From NCBI GenBank assembly GCA_964577835.1, contig CAZOBN010000003.1:8441-72440 (forward strand): a stretch of 64,000 bases of DNA, read 5' to 3'. The stretch is from CAVVYA01 sp964577835 (lineage in GTDB: Bacteria > Pseudomonadota > Alphaproteobacteria > SMXQ01). The notes below the pieces were generated by a model. That model was not told the DNA's origin. It searched no databases and saw nothing but the letters and a program-made list of their open reading frames with translations. Shown one piece after another: positions 8,297 to 16,145 of the stretch (positions are counted from its first letter, which is position 1; every line of letters begins with the position of its first letter). A program made the translations under genes and the position numbers.

Positions 8297-8329
8297 GCCT
8301 GATCCTCTACGCTACGCTTGAGTGAATGA

Positions 8330-9250
8330 TCAGGCCGCTTTCTTGGCGAGCACGCTGCGCGCCTGGCGGAACAGACCGCTGAGCCACTCCTTGCGCTCCG
8401 CCGTCATCTCGCCGGTCGGCCAGCGCGGATAGCGCTTCACCTTGAAGCCGAGCTCGATGAGGCCCTGCTTGTAAACGGTGCGGCCGCACTCGCGCAGGAT
8501 CTCGGGCCTCAGGAAGGCGCTGTGGAAATCGACCACCGCCTGCTGCAGCTCGAGCGCGCGGGCATTGTCCTTGCGGTCGATGGCGCGCACCAGTTCGACG
8601 CCGAGCTCGGGGAATACGGCGAGCGGCGGACTGACGGTGCCGGCGATGCCGCACAGCATGCCCGGGAACAGGGTGCTGGCGAGCGAGAACAGCTTGAAAT
8701 CGCCGCCGATCGTGGCGAGGTAGTTGCGCGCCTCGTCGAGCGAGCCCATGGCGAGCTTGGCGCCGAAGATCTGCGGGCTGTCGTCGCGCATCTGGCGCAT
8801 CAGCTCCGGTCCGATCGGATAACCCTGGTACTTCGGGTTGTTGTAGAGCATCATCGGAGCCTTGAGCGCGGCTCCCACCATCTTGAAATGCTCGCGCACT
8901 TCCTGCTGGGTGTGGTCGGCGTAATAGTACGGGCCGACGAAAGCGAGCGCCTCGGCGCCGACCTGGAGCGCATGCTTGCCGAGCTCGATGGTGGTGAACG
9001 GGTCGGCGGTGCCGGCGTGGACCACGACCGGAATGCGGCCCTTCACGCGCTTGGCGACGATCTCGGAAAGCTGCTTGCGCTCCTCCAGCGACATCGCCGG
9101 GCCCTGCCCGAACGACCCGCCGACGAACAGCGCATTGACCCCGGAGTTGACGTAGTAATCGACCAGCTCATCCATGAGCTTGACGTCGATGCGGCCGTCT
9201 TCCTCGAAGACGGTCGGGATCGGGAGCAACATTCCCCGAATGGCCTGCAT
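8330..9250 (-). CDS. dihydrodipicolinate synthase-family aldolase/lyase
   Basis: 306 residues, the usual DapA-family length, with GGAGGATATC before the ATG. The Schiff-base Lys is in FGAKLAMGS (about residue 164), and the catalytic Tyr is in MLYNNP. The pyruvate-binding loop, GTTGE in true DapA, is GGSFGQ here, so lysine biosynthesis is unlikely. Family members of this type are pyruvate-dependent aldolases, or hydratase-aldolases that release pyruvate from ring-cleavage products. It is the first gene of the minus-strand operon, divergent from the IclR regulator. Aldol cleavage of a ring-opened product is the simplest reading. Confidence 0.88.
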   Translation of the reverse strand: MQAIRGMLLPIPTVFEEDGRIDVKLMDELVDYYVNSGVNALFVGGSFGQGPAMSLEERKQLSEIVAKRVKGRIPVVVHAGTADPFTTIELGKHALQVGAEALAFVGPYYYADHTQQEVREHFKMVGAALKAPMMLYNNPKYQGYPIGPELMRQMRDDSPQIFGAKLAMGSLDEARNYLATIGGDFKLFSLASTLFPGMLCGIAGTVSPPLAVFPELGVELVRAIDRKDNARALELQQAVVDFHSAFLRPEILRECGRTVYKQGLIELGFKVKRYPRWPTGEMTAERKEWLSGLFRQARSVLAKKAA

Positions 9251-9343
9251 GATATCCTCCGATTTGCCTGAGCGGTTTTGTGGGCGGTGTTGTCGGCGAA
9301 AAAATCCGGATGTGGCGAACGGCCGCCCTTCCAGCCGGCGGCT

Positions 9344-9378
9344 TATTTTCCACTAACTAGAAAATATTTCCGAAATAT
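9344..9378. promoter_or_regulatory. two inverted repeats in the aldolase/IclR divergent promoter region
   Basis: TATTTTC (9344-9350) pairs with GAAAATA (9360-9366) across 9 bp. ATATTTC-C-GAAATAT (9364-9378) is a 15-bp palindrome overlapping it. This AT island lies in very GC-rich DNA, between divergent genes, where IclR regulators normally bind. Assigning it to the neighbouring IclR protein is inference. Confidence 0.55.
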
Positions 9379-9458
9379 ATTGCCCGTCCGCCCGGAACGT
9401 GTCAACTGTGATCACGCAACTCACGAAAAACCGTCGCAAACCGGTAGTGGACAAGGTC

Positions 9459-10370
9459 ATGTCGAATCAGAGCCGACGCACCGACGGCAACTCAGCCGGC
9501 GCACAGCCCAGCGCCCCCCGGCGCGCCGGGCGCCCGGCCACGCGCTCGCCCGACGCCGCCGGCGTGCGCACGCTGCTGATGGGCATCGCGCTGCTCAAGA
9601 CCATCGCCCGCTTGCCCGAGCCCGCCAACCTCAGCGAGATCGCGCGGCGCGCGCAATTGCCGGTGAGTCGCGCGCATCGCTACCTCACCACGCTGGTGCA
9701 AGGCGGCATGCTCGCGGTCGATCCGAGCACCGGGCTTTACACCCTGGGCCCGGCCGCGGTCGAACTCGGCGTCGCCGCCATGTCGAACACCGATTCGCTG
9801 CAGATCGCGACCAACATCATGCGGCTGCTCACCGCGCGCACCGCTCTCGTCTCGGTGCTCACCGTGTGGGGCAGCCATGGCCCGACCGTGGTGCGCTGGG
9901 AACAGGGCAAGCTGGAAGCCGCGGTGCGCGTGCGCGAGGGCATCAATCTCTCGATGCTGACGACGGCGGCGGGACAGATCTTCCTCGCCTATCTCGATCC
10001 GCGCACCATCGCCGAACAGCTCGAGCGCGACCTGAAGGCATTGAACCGCGGCGCGCCGCCGGCGCAACGCATGAACGCGGACAAGGTCAAGGCGCTGCAG
10101 AAGGCCATTCGCGCCGATGGCATGGCATGCGCCGTGGGCATCCGCAATCCGCTGGTCGCCGCCATTTCGGCCCCGGTCTTCGACCGCAGCGGCCTGATCA
10201 TGAGCCTGACGCTGACCGGCATTCAGGGCGCCTTCGACACCGGCCCCGACGGCGAGCCGGCGCGCCATATGAAAGAGGCCGCGCGCGAGATTTCCGGCCT
10301 GTTGGGCGGCGCGGGTTTCCTGCGCGGGGACGTCGAATTCGATCCGCCGACCCGCCGGGCTATCGGGTAA
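9459..10370 (+). CDS. IclR-family transcriptional regulator
   Basis: 303 residues from an ATG at 9459; a GTG at 9399 would add 20 residues and cannot be excluded. After a low-complexity Pro/Ala/Arg stretch, the winged helix (about residues 35-95) reads LLKTIARLPEPANLSEIARR and RAHRYLTTLVQGG. The IclR effector domain follows (about residues 110-290) with its TAAGQIFLAYL and GMACAVGIRNPLVAAISAPVFD segments. IclR proteins commonly control aromatic-acid degradation. The gene is divergent from the aldolase-led operon and 47 bp ahead of the bicupin and TTT genes, so it probably controls both sides through the palindromes at 9344-9378. Confidence 0.92.
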   Translation: MSNQSRRTDGNSAGAQPSAPRRAGRPATRSPDAAGVRTLLMGIALLKTIARLPEPANLSEIARRAQLPVSRAHRYLTTLVQGGMLAVDPSTGLYTLGPAAVELGVAAMSNTDSLQIATNIMRLLTARTALVSVLTVWGSHGPTVVRWEQGKLEAAVRVREGINLSMLTTAAGQIFLAYLDPRTIAEQLERDLKALNRGAPPAQRMNADKVKALQKAIRADGMACAVGIRNPLVAAISAPVFDRSGLIMSLTLTGIQGAFDTGPDGEPARHMKEAAREISGLLGGAGFLRGDVEFDPPTRRAIG

Positions 10371-10417
10371 CAACCACCGCATGACAATCGAAAGCGAGTC
10401 ACAGGAGTCATTCGACT

Positions 10418-11530
10418 ATGAGCGTGCGCGAAAAGGATGTCGGCCTTCCCGAAACCGGGGAGCGGCTGTTCATCGATCCTTATCTCGATTGGGCCGCGGC
10501 ACAGGGCGTGCCGGTCGTCGAGGACTATGGCGTCGATCTGCTGACGACGCCGACCAAGCCTTGGGCGATGTTCGAATCCAACGGCGCCATCGTGCATCTC
10601 AAGGGCCGCGGCGATTTCGTCTCGGTGTTTCTGCTCGACCTGCAGCCGGGCGGCAAGACGGCGCCGCAACAGCATCTCTATGAAGAGATCTTCTACGTGG
10701 TCGAAGGCCACGGCAGCACCCAAGTCGAGATCGGCGGCGAAACCCACAGCTTCGAGTGGGGTCCGCGCAGCATGTTCGCCCTGCCGCTCAACGCGCGTTA
10801 CCGCCTGTTCAACGGCAGCGGCCAGGAGCGCGCGCTGCTCGCCTCTTGCAACTACTTCCCGATGGTGAAGAACCTGTTCCGCAGCGACAGCGTGATCTTC
10901 GATCGCGCGCTGCGGCTCGAAGACCGCGAATATCCGGCGGACTATCTGCACGGCGAGGGCCGCTACATCCCGATCCGGCCCGGCTGGAACAGTTGGGAGA
11001 CGAATTTCGTGCAGGATGTCGCCGCGTTCGAGCTCAAGGCCTGGAACAAGCGCGGCGCCGGCAGCTCCAACATGAACTTCATCCTGGCCGACGGGGTGAT
11101 GAAGGCGCACGTCTCCTCCATGCCGGTCGGGTCCTACAAGAAGGGCCACCGCCACGGCCCGGACTTCTCGATCTTCAGCATCTCCGGCTCGGGCTATTCG
11201 CTGTTCTGGTACGAGGGCGAGACGGACTTCGTCCGCGTCGACTGGAAATACGGCATGCTGTTCGCGCCGCCCGAGATGATGTGGCACCAGCACTTCAACT
11301 CCGGGCCGGAGCCCGCGCGCTATCTCGCGGTGGCGCTCGGCGGTATCCGCTATCCGTTCCTCAATTCACGGCGCAAGCAACTGCTCGGCGTCGATGTCAG
11401 CGCCAAGGATGGCGGCGGCCAGATCGAGTATTGCGACCAGGATCCTCGCATCCACAAGACGTTCCTCGACGAACTCGCGAAACATGGCGCCGCCTGCGCC
11501 ATGGGCGCGGAGATTTTCAACAAGCGTTAG
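10418..11530 (+). CDS. bicupin-domain protein of unknown substrate
   Basis: 370 residues with an AGGAG site 11 bp upstream. Two cupin modules are visible: residues about 70-140 (QQHLYEEIFYVVEGHGST and WGPRSMFALP), and about 230-330 (GHRHGPDFSIFSISGSGYS and LFAPPEMMWHQHF). The His-x-His pair in GHRHGPD and the His in WHQHF are metal-ligand candidates in the second barrel. The first barrel has only QQH. It resembles ring-cleaving or oxalate-type bicupins in layout but lacks the gentisate dioxygenase signature. It lies between the IclR gene and a TTT binding-protein gene, so it probably acts on the imported compound. Confidence 0.8.
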   Translation: MSVREKDVGLPETGERLFIDPYLDWAAAQGVPVVEDYGVDLLTTPTKPWAMFESNGAIVHLKGRGDFVSVFLLDLQPGGKTAPQQHLYEEIFYVVEGHGSTQVEIGGETHSFEWGPRSMFALPLNARYRLFNGSGQERALLASCNYFPMVKNLFRSDSVIFDRALRLEDREYPADYLHGEGRYIPIRPGWNSWETNFVQDVAAFELKAWNKRGAGSSNMNFILADGVMKAHVSSMPVGSYKKGHRHGPDFSIFSISGSGYSLFWYEGETDFVRVDWKYGMLFAPPEMMWHQHFNSGPEPARYLAVALGGIRYPFLNSRRKQLLGVDVSAKDGGGQIEYCDQDPRIHKTFLDELAKHGAACAMGAEIFNKR

Positions 11531-11577
11531 ACGGCCTGCAACGACACCCTTCGCGGACCGACCACAAGGAGACCAGA

Positions 11578-12603
11578 ATGACGTTACGTGCTCTGTCCTT
11601 CGCCGCCGCCGGGATTACGGCTGCGCTCGCGTGCGGACCCGTCGCCGCCCAAAGCGGCGCGCCTTCCTTCGCCGGCAAGACCATCGAGATCTGGATCGGC
11701 GCCGCGCCGGCCGGCGGCTATGATATCAACGCCCGCGCTGTGGCGCGCTACATGCCCGACTACATTCCGGGCAAGCCGACCATGCTGCCCAAGAACATGC
11801 CCGGCGCCGGCAGCCTGCGCGCCGCCAACCTCGCCTACAACACCGGCGCCAAGGACGGCACGGTGATCGGCGCGCCCAGCCGCTCGGTCATGACCATGCC
11901 GCTGCTCGGCGTCGAGAACGCCAAGCTCGACGTCACCAAGATCAACTGGATCGGCAGCGTGGCGAGCGAGGACAGCACCTGCATCTCCTGGCACACCACG
12001 GGCGTGAAGACGCTGAAGGACGCCCAGGAAAAGAAGCTGATCGTCGGCACCTCCGGTCCCGGCACCAGCACGCACACCTATGCGCTGCTGATCCAGAACC
12101 TGTTCGACGCCAAGTTCCACATCATCGGCGGCTACCCCGGTGGCAAGGACGCTCAGATCGCGCTCGAGCGCGGCGAGGTGGAAGGCACCTGCGGCTCCTA
12201 TTCCAGCATCAAGACCCAGAAGCCGGATTGGATCCGCGACAAGCAGATCAACTTCCTGGTGCTGATCGGCGCCAACCGTGACCCCGATCTGCCGGACGTG
12301 CCGACCGTCGTCGAGCTCTCGACCACCGACGAGCAGCGCAACCTGTTGAAGATCGTGCTCGCGCCGCAGACCGCCGGCCGGCCCCTGTTCCTGCCGCCCG
12401 GTGTACCAGCCGATATCGTGAACACGATGCGCCGCGCCTTCGATTCGACCATGAAAGATCCGCGCTTCCTGGCGGAGGCCAAGAAGATCGGCATCGAGGT
12501 CAATCCGGTAACCGGCGAGCAGATCCAGAAAATCGCCCAGGATGTCTATGCCCTGCCGCCCGCCGCGGTGGAAAAGGCCAAGGCCTACCTGGAGTCGCGC
12601 TGA
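11578..12603 (+). CDS. TTT-family periplasmic solute-binding protein
   Basis: 341 residues with an AAGGAGA ribosome site and a signal peptide ending ACGPVAAQSG. Family signatures are present: GAAPAGGYDINARAVARYMP, TMLPKNMPGAGS and LERGEVEGTCGS. It is the last gene of the IclR-bicupin unit, 47 bp after the bicupin, and is followed by a terminator. As with the other two TTT binding proteins in the window, no TctA/TctB membrane subunits are encoded nearby. The ligand is presumably the acid degraded by this cluster. Confidence 0.9.
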   Translation: MTLRALSFAAAGITAALACGPVAAQSGAPSFAGKTIEIWIGAAPAGGYDINARAVARYMPDYIPGKPTMLPKNMPGAGSLRAANLAYNTGAKDGTVIGAPSRSVMTMPLLGVENAKLDVTKINWIGSVASEDSTCISWHTTGVKTLKDAQEKKLIVGTSGPGTSTHTYALLIQNLFDAKFHIIGGYPGGKDAQIALERGEVEGTCGSYSSIKTQKPDWIRDKQINFLVLIGANRDPDLPDVPTVVELSTTDEQRNLLKIVLAPQTAGRPLFLPPGVPADIVNTMRRAFDSTMKDPRFLAEAKKIGIEVNPVTGEQIQKIAQDVYALPPAAVEKAKAYLESR

Positions 12604-12623
12604 GCGGTTGGGAAGCAGGCTCG

Positions 12624-12660
12624 GCAAAAAGGGGACCCGGTTGGGCCCCCCTTTTTCTTT
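12624..12660 (+). terminator. Rho-independent terminator after the TTT binding-protein gene
   Basis: AAAAAGGGG...CCCCCTTTTT forms a strong stem ending in a T-rich run (CTTTTTCTTT), 20 bp after the stop codon. Confidence 0.85.
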
Positions 12661-12684
12661 GGCGCGAACGGGCGCGGCTGAACC

Positions 12685-12876
12685 TCAGCGCCGGTCCATC
12701 TTGCGCGCTTGGCGCCGGTGGGCGCGCCGGACTTGGCGCGAGCGCGTGTCGGGACCGGGCACGAAACGGCGTGCCTTGCGGCGGTCGATGATGCGGCGAA
12801 TGCCGCGCGCGATCAGGAAGGCCACGGCGAGGCCGCCGAAGAACGTGATGAGAAACAGGGGATCGGTGAGCATCAT
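12685..12876 (-). CDS. small single-pass membrane protein, unknown
   Basis: 63 residues. A hydrophobic helix at residues 5-24 (LFLITFFGGLAVAFLIARGI) is followed by a strongly basic tail rich in Arg. A GAGGG motif lies about 12 bp before the ATG. It lies between the terminator and yciB, on the opposite strand to both neighbours. It matches no family I recognise, and it could be a spurious frame. Confidence 0.45.
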   Translation of the reverse strand: MMLTDPLFLITFFGGLAVAFLIARGIRRIIDRRKARRFVPGPDTRSRQVRRAHRRQARKMDRR

Positions 12877-13007
12877 GGAACTGTGGCCCTCATCGGCCGA
12901 CCATAGAACGGCACGCCCGATTGTTCAGCACGGAATTTTGATCGCCGAGCCGCAGCCTGGCGGAGCCCGGGGATGACAAGCAGCCTCCCTCTTCCCTATA
13001 AAGAGGC

Positions 13008-13583
13008 ATGACACATCCCGAGACCGCTCCCGCAAGACGCGCCGAACCCGCCTGGCTCAAACCCGTCACCGACTACGGCCCGCTTGCCGTGTTCTTCGGC
13101 GTCTACCTGAAGTTCGGCCTGATGCCGGCGACCGGCGCGCTGATCGCGGCGACCTGCGTCGCCCTCGCGGCGTCCCTGATCATCGCGCGCCGGGTGCCGA
13201 TCATGGCGGTGATCACCGCCGTGGTGGTCGGCATCTTCGGCGGCCTTACCCTGTGGTTCGACGACGATACCTTCATCAAGATGAAGCCGACCATCGTGCA
13301 GGCGGTCCTCGGCGCCATCCTGCTCGGCGGCCTCGTTTTCGGACGCCCGCTGCTCAAGCCGGTGATGGGCACCGCCTGGAACATGGACGACACGGGCTGG
13401 CGCAAGCTCAGCCTGCGCTTCGCCCTGTTCTTCCTGGCGATGGCGGTGCTCAACGAGCTCGTGTGGCGCACCCAGTCGACCGACTTCTGGGTCAACTTCA
13501 AGGTGTTCGGCATCCTCGGGCTGACGATGGTCTTCTCGCTCGCCCAGATGCCGCTGCTGAACAAGCACCGCCTGCCCGATTGA
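13008..13583 (+). CDS. yciB: inner-membrane septation protein YciB (IspZ family)
   Basis: 191 residues with five or more membrane helices. Hallmarks are DYGPLAVFFGVYLKFGLMPATG near the N terminus, KMKPTIVQAVLGAILLGGLVFGRPLLK, and the Trp-rich GWRKLSLRFALFF followed by NELVWRTQSTDFWVNFKVF. YciB is an inner-membrane protein linked to cell-envelope and septum integrity; its biochemical role is not firmly known. It is a stand-alone gene, convergent with the reductase at 13635. Length and motifs match the family well. Confidence 0.93.
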   Translation: MTHPETAPARRAEPAWLKPVTDYGPLAVFFGVYLKFGLMPATGALIAATCVALAASLIIARRVPIMAVITAVVVGIFGGLTLWFDDDTFIKMKPTIVQAVLGAILLGGLVFGRPLLKPVMGTAWNMDDTGWRKLSLRFALFFLAMAVLNELVWRTQSTDFWVNFKVFGILGLTMVFSLAQMPLLNKHRLPD

Positions 13584-13634
13584 GCGGCGGCCGGCGAAAC
13601 GCCCGCCGGCCGGATCGCCCTCGACCGCCCCGCG

Positions 13635-14486
13635 TCACTCCGCGGCGGCCGTGTTGTTCTTCTTCTTTCCCGTCCAGTCGGGCGCGCTCGTCGCCTTGAT
13701 CTTGCGCGCGTCCTTGACCAGCTCCTTGATCGCGCCGGTGATCGGCAGCGACAGGCTGGCCGCGTCGGTCATCTGGGACACGATCTGCATGTCCTTGAGC
13801 GCCCAGGTGAAGGTGATCATGTCCCAATCCTCGAGCGCCGCCGAGTTGCCCGATGACATGAGCAGCGCCTCGCGCAGCTTGGGCAGCTCGATGCCGGTGC
13901 TTTCGGCGAGCTTGCCCGCTTCGATCAGCGCCACGCCATTCACCCACAGCAGCAGGTTGTTCATGGTCTTGGCGACCTGGCCATGGCCGACGTCGCCGAC
14001 ATGCACGATGTCCGACGAGAACGCCGAATAGACCGGGCGCGAGCGTTCCGCGACTTCCGCCTTGGCGCCGAACAGCGCCAGCAGCGTGCCCTCGTCGGCC
14101 GCCCAGCCGCCGCGGCAGATCGGCGCGTCGAGCACATCGATGCCCTTGGCTTGCGCGAGCTTGTCGAGCGCCTTCACCGTGTCGGGCGCGACCGTGGAGG
14201 ACACCGCGATGATCGAGCCCGGCTGCATGGTTTCGAGCAGCCCGCCCTTGCCGGTCACCACCTCGATCGCCTCGTTGTCGAATCCGACCGCGATGATGAC
14301 GAACTTGGAGACCCTGCCGAGCTCGGCGGCGCTCGCGGCGCTCTGCGCGCCGGCGGCTTCCGCCTTCCGGATCTGGTCGGCATCGATGTCCGTCACCGTC
14401 ACCGGATAGCCCTGCTTGAGCATGTGCTTGAGCATGGCGTAGCCCATGCGGCCCGGGCCGACGAGACCGATTCGTTCCTTTGACAT
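13635..14486 (-). CDS. NAD(P)-dependent beta-hydroxyacid dehydrogenase, paralogue of 4388-5323
   Basis: 283 residues from an ATG at 14486; an ATG at 14498 is possible but sits directly against the AGAGG site. The Rossmann motif IGLVGPGRMGYAM opens the protein, and the catalytic Lys lies in GQVAKTMNNLLLWV. The substrate loop DAPICRGGWAADEG carries the same CRG replacement of the usual SGG as the paralogue at 4388. The C-terminal tail is basic (WTGKKKNN). The LysR gene directly upstream on the same strand is a likely regulator. It probably acts on a hydroxyacid or semialdehyde in acid catabolism. Confidence 0.88.
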   Translation of the reverse strand: MSKERIGLVGPGRMGYAMLKHMLKQGYPVTVTDIDADQIRKAEAAGAQSAASAAELGRVSKFVIIAVGFDNEAIEVVTGKGGLLETMQPGSIIAVSSTVAPDTVKALDKLAQAKGIDVLDAPICRGGWAADEGTLLALFGAKAEVAERSRPVYSAFSSDIVHVGDVGHGQVAKTMNNLLLWVNGVALIEAGKLAESTGIELPKLREALLMSSGNSAALEDWDMITFTWALKDMQIVSQMTDAASLSLPITGAIKELVKDARKIKATSAPDWTGKKKNNTAAAE

Positions 14487-14602
14487 GTCCGACAGCATCC
14501 TCTGTTGACTATTGTTCGTGCTGGAACGGGTCTTACCGCGCGAAGGCGGATTTTTCCAGCCGGAGACGGGATTCGGGCAGGCAGAGCGCGCGCGCCCAGG
14601 CG

Positions 14603-15688
14603 TCAGGGGCTGCGCATGCGCCTCGGGGGAATCGGGCGCCCCTTGGCGCGCCCGCCGGTTCGGCGCGCCGCGCGCGTCGGAACGGCCGTCGCACCGACGG
14701 CGCGAATCGGTGTCGCCGCGGCGGCCGGCGGGCTTTGGGCGGGCGCGTCCGATAGCGCGTCCTCGCCCGGGCTGGCGGCGCTTGGCACCTCCCATGGCGA
14801 AGCGCTGATGCGGGCGGCCAAGAAATCGATGAACAGCCGAACCTTGGCCGCGACGAGATGACGATGGGGGAACAGGACGTAGATCGGCTCCTGCTGGCCG
14901 GTGAACTCAGCGAGCGTGCGGCGCAGAACTCCTCTCGCCAAGTCCGGGCCGATGCAATAGGTGGGCAGCAGCGCGATTCCCATGCCGTTCCGGGTGATCT
15001 GGCGCAGCACCATGGCGCTGTTGGCGACCATGGCGCCCACAACCTTGACCTGGTTCTCGCCAGCGGCATGTTCGAAACGCCAAACGCCGTCCGCGTGCTT
15101 GGTGTGCAGCAGGCATTTGTGGCGCGCGAGGTCTTCCAGCGTCGCCGGCTCGCCGTGCGCCGCGAGATAGGCCGGCGATGCGCAGAGCAGCCAATGGAAG
15201 GCGCCGATGCGGCGCGCGACCAGGCTCGAGTCGGATGGCGACTGCAGGCGGATGGCGAGGTCGAAGCCGTGCTCGACCAGATCGAGCGCGTGCAGCGACA
15301 CGTCGCTCAGCACCAACGAGACGCGGATCTCCGGATAGAGCGCCATGAATTCGGATACGATGTTGCCGAGATAGAGGCTGCCGAACGACTTGGGCGCCAA
15401 CACCTTGAGCTCGCCGCGCGGCTCCTCCTGCAGGCGCGCCACCAGCGCGTCCTGCTCCGCCATCTCCGCAAGAACGCGGACGCAGAAATCGAAATAGCCC
15501 TGGCCGATGTCGGTCACGCTGGAGCGCCGCGTGGTGCGATTGATCAGCCGCACGCCGAGCTGCTTCTCGAGCTGCATGACATGCTTGGTGACGATCGCCC
15601 GCGACAGCCCAAGCTGGGACGCCGCGGCGGCGAAGCTGCCTTCACGCACCACACGCACGAAGGTTTCCATGGCCTTGAGACGATCCAA
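14603..15688 (-). CDS. LysR-family regulator with a long C-terminal tail
   Basis: 361 residues, about 60 longer than the family norm. The winged helix is at residues 1-65 (GSFAAAASQLGLSRAIVTKH), and the effector domain ends near residue 297 at LFIDFLAARI. The rest is a disordered Pro/Ala/Arg-rich tail (QSPPAAAATPIRA, RRTGGRAKGRPIPP). The frame stays open without interruption, so this is an extension and not a frameshift artefact I can detect. It sits 116 bp upstream of the reductase gene on the same strand and probably regulates it. A 41-bp hairpin-forming repeat lies 120 bp upstream. Confidence 0.88.
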   Translation of the reverse strand: MDRLKAMETFVRVVREGSFAAAASQLGLSRAIVTKHVMQLEKQLGVRLINRTTRRSSVTDIGQGYFDFCVRVLAEMAEQDALVARLQEEPRGELKVLAPKSFGSLYLGNIVSEFMALYPEIRVSLVLSDVSLHALDLVEHGFDLAIRLQSPSDSSLVARRIGAFHWLLCASPAYLAAHGEPATLEDLARHKCLLHTKHADGVWRFEHAAGENQVKVVGAMVANSAMVLRQITRNGMGIALLPTYCIGPDLARGVLRRTLAEFTGQQEPIYVLFPHRHLVAAKVRLFIDFLAARISASPWEVPSAASPGEDALSDAPAQSPPAAAATPIRAVGATAVPTRAARRTGGRAKGRPIPPRRMRSP

Positions 15689-16145
15689 GTCCCACCGTCA
15701 CGTAAGAATGAAACGAAGGGGGCGAGTCTGCTGGCCCGAGCGCATCTCGTCAAGCCCGCGACGACCGTGGGAATTGGCCCGATAGCCTGAACATCTCGCC
15801 GGGGGACTATCCCTCGTCCGGGTGAATTCCACCCTGCGACGAGGGATATGGGCGTTTCCTCCCGATCCTCGGTAACCGCGGCTTTTTGCGCGCCGCATGG
15901 ATCGTGCGTTTCCTGCCCGTCGCGGCCATGGCTGCCGCTTCAACGAAACATTCTAGAGAGGCGGACAGGGCCGATCTACGCGCGGGCGGCAAATGCACTG
16001 TTTCATAATAGTGAACAACGGCGGAAAACCGCCAGAAACGCCCTTTGGCCGGCGCCCATGGCGATTGAACCGAGACGCGGGACGGCTATAAGGGACTGAC
16101 TGCCTTCCCCCTGCCGCGCGGTCCGCGGCCTTGCCGGAGATCCCC
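15689..16145. other. intergenic region between divergent LysR and amidohydrolase genes
   Basis: No convincing gene is present. It holds the inverted repeat at 15808-15848 and an AT-rich patch (GTTTCATAATAGTGAAC, 16000-16016). That patch contains TTCA-N6-TGAA and could be part of the amidohydrolase promoter. Confidence 0.5.
15808..15848. repeat. long inverted repeat, candidate operator or hairpin
   Basis: TATCCCTCGTC (15808-15818) pairs perfectly with GACGAGGGATA (15838-15848). Inside it a second stem, GGGTG/CACCC, flanks AATTC. There is no T-run, so a terminator is unlikely. The position upstream of the LysR gene suits regulation. Confidence 0.55.

Noticed and set aside
9399..9458. GTG start for the IclR gene
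   Set aside because: It is possible, but the extra residues show no domain and the ATG at 9459 is preferred. Kept only as an alternative.
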